A stretch of 64,000 nt of DNA from Clostridia bacterium (lineage in GTDB: Bacteria; Bacillota; Clostridia; UMGS1810). The position numbers and the translations under genes are program-made. Shown in pieces: positions 35,101 to 44,993 of the stretch (position 1 is the stretch's first letter; every line of letters begins with the position of its first letter). The stretch is from assembly GCA_017621495.1 (NCBI GenBank), contig JAGATB010000024.1, positions 1 through 64,000 of the forward strand, written 5' to 3'. The notes beneath the pieces are model-generated. The model was given only the letters and a program-made list of their open reading frames with translations, made no database searches and was not told the DNA's origin.

Positions 35101-38100
35101 TTATTCGCCGAGCTTTTCGGGGAATAAAGTAACTGCTTTACCATCGATATAATTATCCTTATTTCCCGATTGAGTAAACGAGAAATCTGAATAAAGCGAC
35201 GGATTCTTGGTATCCGCAGTACCTTTGGTGAACTGATAAAACATATCCCTGTTGAGAACATCTGCCTCATTAATTGCAATGTTCATTCCAAATGTATTAC
35301 CATCAGCCAACTCAAGTCCTGAAAGCTCCGCCTTGGGGAAGGCTGCAATGTATCGGGTGATTTTATTTTCATCGTCACGGATTATATTTATGAAATCCAC
35401 ATTACCCGTACTGCTCTTAATAGGTGTCTGCCATGCCCACAATTCTATGCCGGCACCGCCTATTGCCATACCCAGTTCAAAGTCATCAGAATCGTATGAG
35501 CCTACAGAATCGGTATTTTTGGGGTCAATAGATATCTGCACGCTGTCACCGTCCCAGATACCGGTTCCTGTCATATAGTTGTAATGAACGTCATCATATG
35601 CATCAATAAGCAGATACAGATGATCATTGTCCCACTTAAGGAAAGCCCTTGCGGATATTTCTGCATTATCCCAGGAAGCTTTATCATCGGGATTTTCAGG
35701 TGAATTAATGTATATGGGATATGCATCATACCAATCCGAAATATCTCCGTTGAATTCCTTAGGATTAATTTCGTTTTCTGCTTTAACAATCGCTGTAAAG
35801 TTTAGCGGAACTGTATCGCTCGCTATAACGATACCTTCATCATTTACCGCTTCATATTTCACGGTATAATGATGGAATTTGGTTTCTTTTATTTCAGAAA
35901 CGGGCAGCTCAACAATCTTTTCTTCCTTAGCTCCAATTACGATGCTATGAGTGTTAGATGCAAACTGATAATTTTCATTCGATTCAACATTCAGCTTGAA
36001 TTTGAGCTCTTCATCCGTTAAGTTGGTAAATCTCAAATCAACGCTATCCATCTTGTCCACGGTTGTGGTACATGGCTGAACGAATGCATGCAAGCTGTCG
36101 TTTACTTTGAGGGTGAATCTCTCATCATGGAGTCTGTTGCCTTCAGCATCAACAAACGCTATCGTAAGCTCTCTCTTGCTCAAATCGTTATATCGCTGTA
36201 CGTTAAAGGGTAATTCGATATATTTAAAACCGCCCTCCTCAAGAGCAAACATTTCTGATGAAACAATCTCGTTGTTTTCCTCATCATAAAGGCGTATGGT
36301 GCCGCTGAAAGGAAGCTCTGAATAATTATTGGCATTGATTTTAATAATCTTATTATCATTTACATAGGCTTTTCGTGATTCGGGCAATACCTGAGCAAGC
36401 AAGCCGTAACTGATTATGCTTTCGTTATCCGAGAAGCTGTCAAACCAGTCACAATACACCTTGGTAAGGAGGCTCCATCCTGCGATGTAACCCTTGGTAT
36501 CCTTCGGTGCATAATCAAGCTCACAGAGCTTTAACGCATTCGCCTCTGCATTCAAGGCATATGTCAGTATAGCATCGGAATACCGCATTATGCGGTTATC
36601 ATCACGATAAAGTCTATCCGCCTTAGCCTGTGCTTCCACGGTGGTATATATAGGCTTTGAAAGCTCGCTGCCATCATACTCACTCATGTATACGGTACAC
36701 AATGTATTTACTGTTTTGGATAGCTCATATGTAGCACGTGAGGCAACAGTATCTGTGATTTCTCCCGATTTAAACTTGTCAATAATATCCAGACCAAGCT
36801 GTGTAAATTCATCAATTGACGCCTTCACATTTTTCTCGTTTGCATCATCGAGTGCCTTTTCTGCATTGGCAAAAGTGCTGTCTGCCTTTGTGAGGATATC
36901 CTGAGGCAGCATATCTGCGTAGGTTTGAGCGTATAATGCACGATCATATTTAACGTCTTCTTTTGCTGCCATAGCAATATACTTATCGGATAGACCATTT
37001 ATATATGCAGGCCATTTGGTAAGAGTTACTTTATCCGTGTTTGAAGATACAAGATTTCCATAAGCATCTGTGACGCTGAAATTCTCTTCATCAAATACAA
37101 ATTCAACCTCTTCTCTGTCCTTTGAACCATCCCATATAATCACTACAGGCTTACCCTCTTTGAGATAGACAAATGCCCTAATCTCGTCATCACCAAGGTC
37201 AAGCTCACCAACATATACACCACCGTTTATCTGCTTGTTGCGTGCGGCAAGAGTGAAGTACGCTTCCTTGGGAGTACCGTCCATTTTAATTATACCCCAG
37301 GTAGATTCTTTGTCTGCTTCGTTGGTACCTGCATCATTAAAAGAGAATGCAAGAAGCTCGTGGCCCTTTTGGTCACAAATCGTATACAGCTTGACCAGGT
37401 TTTCGGCAACATACTCCTCATCTCTGGCAGTTGATGCCGTACCGGTATGCCATCCGCACTCTGTAAGCTGCATTGGCTTCCAGCCGCCTCTGTCTATGAC
37501 ATAGCTTTCATATTTATCAAGTCTGTTTTCATATGTATTTTCATCGTCTATGCCTGCTCCGACTGCATAAAAGTGATATGCCAGCTCAGTCATATACGGC
37601 AGAATATCATAGTCAAGATAATCACCGAGCTCATCGAAGCTTCCTGAATGTGCAAAGCATAAGCCGGCTATTCTCTTGTTTTTAAGCTCACCTCTTATGG
37701 TTGCGGTAGTGGCTTTGAGCAGGTCGATGTATTCATAGTTGAAATCATCTTCACTTTTGCTGACGGTAGTTTGGTCAGAACGCCAGAATCCTATATTGGG
37801 CTCATTCCATATTTCCATATTTTTCATTCCGGGAAATCTCTTAAAGGATTCAACACCAAAGTTAGCATATGCGCGGATTCCTTCCTGGGTATGAGGAGCC
37901 ATTCTGACATCAGCATTTGCAGGAAGCGCTTTACCCACATATGATTGCCACATGGGGTAAACACTGCCGTTACCATAGGCTAAAGTGGCAGTCAGGTCTA
38001 TACCCTTAGATAAGACTTCATCTTTTTTCTGACCTATAAATGACCATTCATATACACCCTTGCTTTTTTCAACATAAGACCAATATAGACATCTTCTTAC

Positions 38101-38625
38101 GCCTTGGAATCCTGCACTTTCAAAAAGCTGCATATAGAGCGGATCAAGCTTATTGGAAGAACCTGTCCAGTTTATTCCGGAATGAGAAAACTCGTCCATA
38201 AATTGCTTTTCATAGCTGTCCATTATGATGACTTCATCTTCATAGCTGTAAAGCTCTGTAGCCTTGTCATTGACGGTTATCTTCAAATCATGCTTTCCGT
38301 TCTCCAGATTTAAATTAAAGTCCTTATTAATCTGTTTTCCGGGTATGAGCTTAAGTGTGCCTATAGACTGAGGCTGCTTACCTTCCGTGGTAAGATAAAC
38401 CGTATATGTGCGTGGCTTATAGCCTTTGAGCTCTGCCGACACAGCGAATACAGCTTTTCCTGCAGGGATTATACCTGTATCATTCATGTGCTTCCACTTT
38501 CCGGTTATATCAACACTTGATTTGGAAGAAGCAGTATTGTCACTGATAAAGCTCGCATAGCCGGTAATAGAAAACGATGTTATCAAAATTGAGACAACAA
38601 TTAAAACACTTAAAAATCTTTTCAT
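35101..38625 (-). CDS. Secreted clan GH-A glycosidase with C-terminal CBM9-like domain, 1174 residues
   Basis: It is a paralogue of the next gene. The start at 38625 follows AGGAGG, with a signal peptide to about residue 24 (SFSITGYASF). A beta domain (40-135) leads to the TIM barrel (140-480) with E275 in EIWNEPNIGFW and E389 in MQLTECGWHTGT, then the same helical bundle. Beyond the shared part it adds an Ig-like region and a CBM9/DOMON-like domain (EFNGDISDWYDAYPIYIN, then FLKWDNDHLYLLIDAYDD). The two proteins thus share a core and differ at opposite ends. It starts 10 nt after the SLH gene. Confidence 0.8.
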   Translation of the reverse strand: MKRFLSVLIVVSILITSFSITGYASFISDNTASSKSSVDITGKWKHMNDTGIIPAGKAVFAVSAELKGYKPRTYTVYLTTEGKQPQSIGTLKLIPGKQINKDFNLNLENGKHDLKITVNDKATELYSYEDEVIIMDSYEKQFMDEFSHSGINWTGSSNKLDPLYMQLFESAGFQGVRRCLYWSYVEKSKGVYEWSFIGQKKDEVLSKGIDLTATLAYGNGSVYPMWQSYVGKALPANADVRMAPHTQEGIRAYANFGVESFKRFPGMKNMEIWNEPNIGFWRSDQTTVSKSEDDFNYEYIDLLKATTATIRGELKNKRIAGLCFAHSGSFDELGDYLDYDILPYMTELAYHFYAVGAGIDDENTYENRLDKYESYVIDRGGWKPMQLTECGWHTGTASTARDEEYVAENLVKLYTICDQKGHELLAFSFNDAGTNEADKESTWGIIKMDGTPKEAYFTLAARNKQINGGVYVGELDLGDDEIRAFVYLKEGKPVVIIWDGSKDREEVEFVFDEENFSVTDAYGNLVSSNTDKVTLTKWPAYINGLSDKYIAMAAKEDVKYDRALYAQTYADMLPQDILTKADSTFANAEKALDDANEKNVKASIDEFTQLGLDIIDKFKSGEITDTVASRATYELSKTVNTLCTVYMSEYDGSELSKPIYTTVEAQAKADRLYRDDNRIMRYSDAILTYALNAEANALKLCELDYAPKDTKGYIAGWSLLTKVYCDWFDSFSDNESIISYGLLAQVLPESRKAYVNDNKIIKINANNYSELPFSGTIRLYDEENNEIVSSEMFALEEGGFKYIELPFNVQRYNDLSKRELTIAFVDAEGNRLHDERFTLKVNDSLHAFVQPCTTTVDKMDSVDLRFTNLTDEELKFKLNVESNENYQFASNTHSIVIGAKEEKIVELPVSEIKETKFHHYTVKYEAVNDEGIVIASDTVPLNFTAIVKAENEINPKEFNGDISDWYDAYPIYINSPENPDDKASWDNAEISARAFLKWDNDHLYLLIDAYDDVHYNYMTGTGIWDGDSVQISIDPKNTDSVGSYDSDDFELGMAIGGAGIELWAWQTPIKSSTGNVDFINIIRDDENKITRYIAAFPKAELSGLELADGNTFGMNIAINEADVLNRDMFYQFTKGTADTKNPSLYSDFSFTQSGNKDNYIDGKAVTLFPEKLGE

Positions 38626-38635
38626 ACTGTGCCTC

Positions 38636-41251
38636 CTATCTGTAAACAACCAACATCTGAGCAGCTGTCTGCCAGGTATAATAGAATATATCCGACGCAG
38701 CATCTTCACCAAAATGTTTTACATCATATATGTCTTCAATAGTTCCCTTCTTTACATAAGTACCGTTTCTGCTATTATCTACAACATATATCGGCACGTT
38801 ATTTAAAGAAACAAATTTATTATTGGCGATATTTATATCATCCCTTAATACCAGAATGTTTCCTGCTCTGTCGTATACTCTGCCGCAATGAGGATTAAAC
38901 TCACTGCCAAAGTACTCTGTAGCGAATTTATTATCCGGATGGAAGCCTCTGAGCTTAGCGGAGTAGATGATATTGATATCCGAGATATCATTTCTCATGT
39001 CCACAGTGTAATTAACAAAATCACCTATTTCAATCATTAAATTTTTGGATTCAAGCTCCTTGGTCATAGCCAAAGTTGTTTCTTCTCCGGTTTTGGTTAC
39101 AAGTTTAAGCTTGGTTACAGCCTCGCCCTCGCTGTTCAATCCCTGTACAATCTTGGTAACAACGGATGAGCGGTTACCTCTTGCAAGATTTCCTCCGCCT
39201 TCATTTATCATATATACAACATCAGGAATATACGAATCCGGATTGTCATTAAATCCCTGAAATACCTTTGTGGCATTCGCAGTAAGATAAGAAAGGGATG
39301 TTACCATATAATCCTCATCACCGACACCCTGTTCAGACTCATTGGGAACAATATAAAGCTTAGTGTTATTGTCGGGAATCAGAGTACAGTACAATGGTGA
39401 TATGGTAGTATCTAATCCACCCTCATGGAAGGAACCGCCAAATACTTTAAGAGCCGGATAATATTTCATTGTACCCTTAGGGGTAAGAGTGCGTAAAGTA
39501 GCATCTCCTTCGGAGTCGGTCTTATTTACGGTGTCAATTTCCTTAAGAACATCATCACCTGTAAGCTTGTATCTTATAATCTGAGGCTTGCTCAGTGTAT
39601 CAAACATTGAATCAGTATACTTCTCTCCGTCTACCTTGAGGTTTTCATCAGTATCCAGAATTGCTACAGTGCCGTTGCTTTTCATCATTTTAATCCTGAT
39701 ATTGGCATCAAGGGCGGACTCACCGTCACCTGCTGCTATTATATATCCATACTCCATGTCATCGGAGGCATCCTCTATGGCAGCTATTCTGCCGGTATAG
39801 TCCAGGCAGAAGGTAGCCTTGGTACCGATTGCAGGCAGTGTGCTTACCTTCTTTAAGTAGCTGTCGGATACTATGTATTCTGTGCCGTCAAGCGACAGGT
39901 AAATGTTTCCGTTCATATCCGAGCGGCTGTCAACAGTACCGGATTTCTTGTTGTCTACTATAATTATCCTCACATACTGACCGTCACGGCTCTTAACGAA
40001 GTTGCCTACAACGCCTGTAGTAAGCTGTGACAGGGTGAGCTGTTCAAATTTGGTATTCCATATAATCCAGTCCTTGGCATCCTCCAGCTCTATGAGAGAG
40101 GTATTGTCATACTTGTCGATTAATCTTTCGTTTTCTACATCGATACCGTCTATGTATATACTGCCCCATGCAGTCACATTAACCACATCGATTTTGCCGT
40201 TGCGGTCATTATCTACAAGACGGAAGTCAGCATCCGGGGTTTTAAAGATATCCATGGTATAATCGGGGTATGCCTTGCCGTTGTAAATAAGCTTTGCCGA
40301 ACCGGGAATGGTCTCGCTGTCCTTTCTTTCTCCGGAATAGTAGCTTACACTGCGGTCGGAAACTGTGATGTTATCCTCCCAACTGATATATGTAACTTTA
40401 TTTGAGCTTGTGGGCTCCAGATAGAGCACGAAATCACCTTTTTCGTCCTCCTGGTAGTAGTACTCCACTTCATATCCCAGGTAGTTCTCGGCATTAACAC
40501 CGCCGTAAATCTTACCCTTGAAATCACCTATTACTATCTCATTGTCATGGTCCTTGGGTGCAGTGAGAGTGGTATAGCTGTTTTCTGTGAGTACACCCTC
40601 TCCGCGGCGGATTTTGAATGCATTGTACAGAAGCGTCTCTCCGCTTTGGAAGGTTATACCCTTCTCTACCGATATTGCACTGATTTCATTGACCTCTGTG
40701 TTGAGGGCATTGAGAAGCAGCACCAGAGAATCACCATAGCTGAAATATGCATCAGCCTCTATACCAACATTTAAATCAAGAGTATTGGCTACAGTATGAT
40801 AGCCTGCCGGGAAGCCTCCCTTGGCTGCAGCAACCATATCATATCCCAGAAGGCTTATGGTTATCTTGAGAGCTTCGTTATATGTCACGGCATCACCGGG
40901 ACGGAAGCTCCCTGAGCCGTTGCCGGAAATAATACCAAGCTCGGTAGCGGCACATATATATTCATATGCTGCATCGGAGGTACTAACATCCGTAAAGGGT
41001 GAGCCGGGCAGCTTATACCCCTTAAGCTCCGGGAAAGCAACAGAGATATACATGGATATAAGCTCTGCTCTGGTTACAGTATCTTCGTATGCCTTGCCGG
41101 GGGTATCGTAACGTTCAAATACACCTATAGCCTCCAGCAAGGTACGGGTCTTTTCATATTCATTGACTGAGTTGGCTGTATCGGCAGAAACAACGCCTAC
41201 ACTGCCAAGCATAGCTAATATAATAAACAGTGATATAATACGTTTAATCAT
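38636..41251 (-). CDS. SLH-domain surface protein, 871 residues
   Basis: A signal peptide (MIKRIISLFIILAMLGSVGV) is followed by N-terminal SLH repeats: AYEDTVTRAELISMYIS, then FTDVSTSDAAYEYICAA with LGIISGNGSGSFRPGDAVTY, then a degenerate third with AYFSYGDSLVLLLNALN. SLH domains bind pyruvylated cell-wall polymer. The remaining 650 residues are beta-rich, with repeated short strands and many acidic residues, and have no recognized catalytic site. Probably a wall-anchored binding or scaffold protein for the glycan locus. Confidence 0.82.
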   Translation of the reverse strand: MIKRIISLFIILAMLGSVGVVSADTANSVNEYEKTRTLLEAIGVFERYDTPGKAYEDTVTRAELISMYISVAFPELKGYKLPGSPFTDVSTSDAAYEYICAATELGIISGNGSGSFRPGDAVTYNEALKITISLLGYDMVAAAKGGFPAGYHTVANTLDLNVGIEADAYFSYGDSLVLLLNALNTEVNEISAISVEKGITFQSGETLLYNAFKIRRGEGVLTENSYTTLTAPKDHDNEIVIGDFKGKIYGGVNAENYLGYEVEYYYQEDEKGDFVLYLEPTSSNKVTYISWEDNITVSDRSVSYYSGERKDSETIPGSAKLIYNGKAYPDYTMDIFKTPDADFRLVDNDRNGKIDVVNVTAWGSIYIDGIDVENERLIDKYDNTSLIELEDAKDWIIWNTKFEQLTLSQLTTGVVGNFVKSRDGQYVRIIIVDNKKSGTVDSRSDMNGNIYLSLDGTEYIVSDSYLKKVSTLPAIGTKATFCLDYTGRIAAIEDASDDMEYGYIIAAGDGESALDANIRIKMMKSNGTVAILDTDENLKVDGEKYTDSMFDTLSKPQIIRYKLTGDDVLKEIDTVNKTDSEGDATLRTLTPKGTMKYYPALKVFGGSFHEGGLDTTISPLYCTLIPDNNTKLYIVPNESEQGVGDEDYMVTSLSYLTANATKVFQGFNDNPDSYIPDVVYMINEGGGNLARGNRSSVVTKIVQGLNSEGEAVTKLKLVTKTGEETTLAMTKELESKNLMIEIGDFVNYTVDMRNDISDINIIYSAKLRGFHPDNKFATEYFGSEFNPHCGRVYDRAGNILVLRDDINIANNKFVSLNNVPIYVVDNSRNGTYVKKGTIEDIYDVKHFGEDAASDIFYYTWQTAAQMLVVYR

Positions 41252-41260
41252 TTCTACCTC

Positions 41261-42859
41261 CTATTTGTTTAAAAGTCTGTATAACATTACTGCAGCTTCT
41301 GCACGGGAAGCGTTATTTAATGGTCTGAAGCTGCCGTCCTCGTATCCGTTGATGATACCTGCCTGTGCCATGCTGAGGACACTGTCCTTGGCATAGTCAT
41401 ATACGGTATCCATATCTGTAAGCTCACCTTTATTTACAGCGGCAAGCTCTACTCCTGTAAGCTCTGCAGCTCTGGCAATAAGCACTGATGCGTCCTGTCT
41501 GGTAATCTTGCTGCCATAGCCGAAGTTAGTGTCGTCGATGCCCTTTACTATTCCCTTGCTAAATGCGCAGGATATGTAGGGGTATGCCCAGTTATCAGCG
41601 TCTACATCTGCAAAGCTGCTTTCTTCGCCATCGGTATACAATCCGAAGGCAAGCAGGAGCATCTTGACAAACTGCTCTCTGGTTACATTGTCTGCAGGGT
41701 TAAATCTGCCTGTACCGTCACCGGAGATAATGCCGCGTTCGCTTAATGCGGTTACCGCCGGCTCTGCCCATGAGAAGCTTGCCATATCGCTGTAGAGAGC
41801 TTGGGGTTCTTCGGGCAGGAGTGTGATAGTGCCGTAGCCCTTGGAGCCGCCCTTATCCTTCTTTTTGGAGGGGGTGGTGCCGGAGCCGGTGCCGAGACCG
41901 TCATAGTATGACTTAATGGCATCATACAGCTCCTCTGATGAATCGTAATCATCATCACATATAGCGGAGGCAAGGTCACCCTTGTCACATTTATCATAGT
42001 AAGTAGTATCTATACCGGTGTAGGCGATGTATGTACCCAGAGCTGTCTTGAAGTCACTCCACTGAGAGGTGTTGTTTATTATGGTGAGTGCCACTGATGC
42101 TTCAAAAAGCTCTAATACTTCCTCCGGGGTTTCGCAGTCTGCGCCTGCCATCTTAGCATACACATCATCTTTGGCAAGTTTAGCAAATTCGTCATACAGC
42201 TCGCTTGATGACAAATTGAAATACGAGGTATACTGCTCCATAATCTTGGTTATGGTAGTATCATCTGCATTTTTTATAAGTGCATATGCAGTAGCCGTCT
42301 CCAAATCCACCACGAAGTCATCAATTAAGGTGTATGAGTCCTCTTCGAGAAGTGCAGCAAGCACATCACCTTTAGCGGAACCCAGAGATGTATACATATC
42401 TTTGTCTACACCGAGGTATAGATAATAGTCCAATACAGCTTTATCCAAGGCAGCCTTGGCATCGTCTTCATCTTCTATAATTAAAGCGTCATTGACCGCT
42501 TTGAGAGCGATAGACTTTTGCGTGGGTGTAACATAAAACAGCGGTGCGGTCTTTACTACACCCTTGCCGTACACACCGGCAGAGACCGTATAGTAACCAC
42601 CCGGAGCTTCCTCATAAAAATCAAAGCTGTCGCCAAATGAATCGCTGTCATTGGTGCGAAGGGTAGATGCCCAGCCGATAGTGTCCTCCTCGTCATTTAT
42701 CACGGTGATACTCACCAGACCATTGTAGTCTGCCTCGGGAGCTGAGCCGCTGATAACATACAAGCCTGTATTGGGGTCATATTTCGCTGTAAGCTCTGCG
42801 GCAAATACCGGGGTGATACCCATGAGCAATGCCACAGCTGTACATATAAATTTTTTCAT
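41261..42859 (-). CDS. SLH-domain surface protein, 532 residues
   Basis: The ATG at 42859 follows AGGAGG; the signal peptide is MKKFICTAVALLMGITPVFA. A small beta domain and a helical middle of about 230 residues lead through a Gly/Lys-rich linker (GTGSGTTPSKKKDKGGSKGY) to three C-terminal SLH repeats: MASFSWAEPAVTALSERGII, FADVDADNWAYPYISCAFSK and LSMAQAGIINGYEDGSFRPL. It is wall-anchored at its C-terminus, opposite to the neighbouring SLH protein. The function of the helical part is unknown. Confidence 0.85.
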   Translation of the reverse strand: MKKFICTAVALLMGITPVFAAELTAKYDPNTGLYVISGSAPEADYNGLVSITVINDEEDTIGWASTLRTNDSDSFGDSFDFYEEAPGGYYTVSAGVYGKGVVKTAPLFYVTPTQKSIALKAVNDALIIEDEDDAKAALDKAVLDYYLYLGVDKDMYTSLGSAKGDVLAALLEEDSYTLIDDFVVDLETATAYALIKNADDTTITKIMEQYTSYFNLSSSELYDEFAKLAKDDVYAKMAGADCETPEEVLELFEASVALTIINNTSQWSDFKTALGTYIAYTGIDTTYYDKCDKGDLASAICDDDYDSSEELYDAIKSYYDGLGTGSGTTPSKKKDKGGSKGYGTITLLPEEPQALYSDMASFSWAEPAVTALSERGIISGDGTGRFNPADNVTREQFVKMLLLAFGLYTDGEESSFADVDADNWAYPYISCAFSKGIVKGIDDTNFGYGSKITRQDASVLIARAAELTGVELAAVNKGELTDMDTVYDYAKDSVLSMAQAGIINGYEDGSFRPLNNASRAEAAVMLYRLLNK

Positions 42860-42869
42860 AGTAGTCCTC

Positions 42870-43781
42870 CTATCCTTTGACACCGCCGATATTTACTCCA
42901 CCCATGATTTGTTTCTGGAAGAAAGCAAATATTATAAACGGCGGTATGCTGGCAAATACAAGAGCCATAAAGTAAGTGTTCATCTGAATACCGGTATCGG
43001 ACTGCAGTCTGTATATAGAAAGCGGTACCACCACGTTCTTGTCAAGCACCAAAAGCGGTGTGAAGAATTCCGACCAAGCAGCACTGAGTACGTTAATAGA
43101 TTCAAATATGATTACCGGCATAGCCAATGGGAGCATTATCTTAAAGAAAACTCCGTAGTTGGTGCATCCATCCAGCTTAGCAGCCTCTACATATGAGTTA
43201 GAGAGACCGTCGAATGCGTTCTTGAAGAGAAGCACCGAGAAGGTATTGGCACCGGCACCGAGCCACATGGGCCAGTATGTATCCAAGAGATTGATTCCAA
43301 AACCTATATCTGCCGCAAAAGGAAAATGCAGCCAAGAAATATAGTTGGGTACAAGTCTTATCTGGCTTGGCATCATCATGGTCCATACCACCAAAGTAAA
43401 TATGAGCTTAGTGCCCGTAGGCTTGAGCTTAGACAATACGTATCCGCCAAAGCCACAGACTATAATGCTTACTGCAAGGTTACCCAGTGAAAGCACAATG
43501 GTGTTTATAAACGACTCACCGAGCTGCAGATATCCCCAGGATTCGGTAATTCTGGTAACAAATCTATCCCACGACATATCCTTCGGCAAGAAGCTGAAGG
43601 AGGAGTATATCTCCTGTGTATCCTTAAAGGCTGTAAGCACTGTCCAAACTGCAGGCAAAAGTGAGCATATAGCTGCCACTACAAGTATTGCAATAAATGT
43701 CCAATATATAGCCTGACCTTTGACTGTTTTTAAGTCGGAGGCACTGAGTACTCCTGTTTGTTTAGATTTAAATTTCTTCAT
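42870..43781 (-). CDS. Carbohydrate ABC transporter permease, MalG/LacG-like
   Basis: The protein has 303 residues with six predicted membrane segments. The EAA loop is SNSYVEAAKLDGCTNYGVFF, followed by KIMLPLAMPVIIFESI, the ATPase contact. The C-terminal region PPFIIFAFFQKQIMGGVNIG is typical of CUT1 permeases. It works with the adjacent MalF-like permease and the binding lipoprotein. No ATPase gene is present in the window, so a shared MsmK-type ATPase elsewhere is expected. Confidence 0.93.
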   Translation of the reverse strand: MKKFKSKQTGVLSASDLKTVKGQAIYWTFIAILVVAAICSLLPAVWTVLTAFKDTQEIYSSFSFLPKDMSWDRFVTRITESWGYLQLGESFINTIVLSLGNLAVSIIVCGFGGYVLSKLKPTGTKLIFTLVVWTMMMPSQIRLVPNYISWLHFPFAADIGFGINLLDTYWPMWLGAGANTFSVLLFKNAFDGLSNSYVEAAKLDGCTNYGVFFKIMLPLAMPVIIFESINVLSAAWSEFFTPLLVLDKNVVVPLSIYRLQSDTGIQMNTYFMALVFASIPPFIIFAFFQKQIMGGVNIGGVKG

Positions 43782-43794
43782 GTACTCGCCTCCT

Positions 43795-44730
43795 TTAATA
43801 TCTGTCTTCTACTTTTTTGTTGAGCCAGAAGTAGAATATGGTAAACACTATCAATATGAGGAAGATGATAACACCCAGCGCCATAGCCTGACCGGTGCCC
43901 TTACCACCGCTGTTGAAGCCGTATTGATAGAGCTGATATGCGAGTGAAGTCGAAGCACCGTTTGGTCCGCCGCCGGTCATGGCAAGCGGCTGCTCCATAA
44001 TCTGAAATACACTGATAATCTGACGAACCAGATTGAGAAGGAGCAGACCCTCCATAGCCGGTCTGGTAACGTGCCAGAGTCTCTTGAAGGGACCTGCACC
44101 GTCTATGATGGCTGCTTCATAAACCTCAGTAGATACACCCTGAAGTGATGCATAATACAGCAGCATGGTACCTGCAAAGCCCTTCCATGTGGTATAAATG
44201 ATAATTCCCACAATTGTAAATTTGGGGTTGTTTAGCCAGGTAAAAGGCTCTATGCCGAATTTGGCAAGTATCATATTGAGAAGTCCCGTCTGATCCGGAT
44301 AGTACATAAAGTACCACATGAGCATAGCGGCGATACCGGGAATTACCGCAGGTATGTATATGAGCACTCTAAAGCCGCTCTTGAAGTGAACTATCTCGTT
44401 GATCATGATAGCTATAAACAGCGGAGGCAGAAAGCCTATAACAAGTGACCAGAGTACATACTGAACTGTATTCCATAACGTAGGCAAAAACTGTGTGTGG
44501 GATATTACTTTAATATAGTTATCCAATCCGCAGAACTCTGCGATAGAATATGCCTTCATATTAAAGAAAGACCATATACCACTCAAAACAGTGGGCCGCC
44601 ATACGAACAGATATAGAATGACAACCATAGGGAGCATTAGTATCCATGCGTCTATGTTATTGCGAAATTTGGTTCTTCTTTTGTGTTTTTGGGTTAATGC
44701 TGCAACATCCGTGTTTTGATGATTTTTCAA
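43795..44730 (-). CDS. Carbohydrate ABC transporter permease, MalF/LacF-like
   Basis: The protein has 311 residues with six membrane segments; the basic N-terminus faces the cytoplasm. The EAA loop is STEVYEAAIIDGAGPFKRLW, followed by HVTRPAMEGLLLLN. The glycine-rich MTGGGPNGASTSLAYQLYQY is typical of CUT1 permeases. It lies 13 nt upstream of its partner. Confidence 0.93.
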   Translation of the reverse strand: MKNHQNTDVAALTQKHKRRTKFRNNIDAWILMLPMVVILYLFVWRPTVLSGIWSFFNMKAYSIAEFCGLDNYIKVISHTQFLPTLWNTVQYVLWSLVIGFLPPLFIAIMINEIVHFKSGFRVLIYIPAVIPGIAAMLMWYFMYYPDQTGLLNMILAKFGIEPFTWLNNPKFTIVGIIIYTTWKGFAGTMLLYYASLQGVSTEVYEAAIIDGAGPFKRLWHVTRPAMEGLLLLNLVRQIISVFQIMEQPLAMTGGGPNGASTSLAYQLYQYGFNSGGKGTGQAMALGVIIFLILIVFTIFYFWLNKKVEDRY

Positions 44731-44762
44731 ATGTCATCTTCCTTTCTGAGATGTTTTTTGGC

Positions 44763-44787
44763 GGGCGATTCGTGAATCGCCCCTACA
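44763..44787. repeat. REP-like hairpin with CCCTACA tail
   Basis: GGGCGATTC (44763-44771) and GAATCGCCC (44774-44782) form a perfect stem, followed by CTACA. The hairpin at 46436-46462 has different arms but the same tail, and the 107-bp repeats end similarly. It lies in the 263-nt gap between the permease and binding-protein genes. Confidence 0.75.
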
Positions 44788-44839
44788 TGTTTGTTCTACG
44801 GCAGACAAGGCGAGCCGACTTGGGAGAGACTAATAAAGT

Positions 44840-44936
44840 AAAAGGTAATAGTTAAGAGGTAATAGGTTATGAACAAAATCGCCAACAGCGATTTTGAACC
44901 ATACTTATTCACTATTCACTATTCCCTATTACTTTT
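44840..44936. repeat. 97-bp palindromic (MITE-like) intergenic repeat
   Basis: Outer ends AAAAGGTAATAG and CTATTACTTTT are near inverted repeats. The centre is a perfect AAAATCGC/GCGATTTT stem (44875-44882/44888-44895). The right arm contains TTCACTA units in tandem (44908-44923). It resembles short repeats scattered in clostridial genomes; copy number cannot be judged here. Confidence 0.55.
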
Positions 44937-44993
44937 AAACGTCTCATCCCCTATCGTCACTCACTACATAGTTCCCGATGTCTGCCTGATTGA

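Noticed and set aside
44908-44923. Short tandem repeats as a CRISPR remnant
   Set aside because: The units are 7-8 nt with no spacers or cas genes; part of a palindromic intergenic repeat. No CRISPR array was found in the window.
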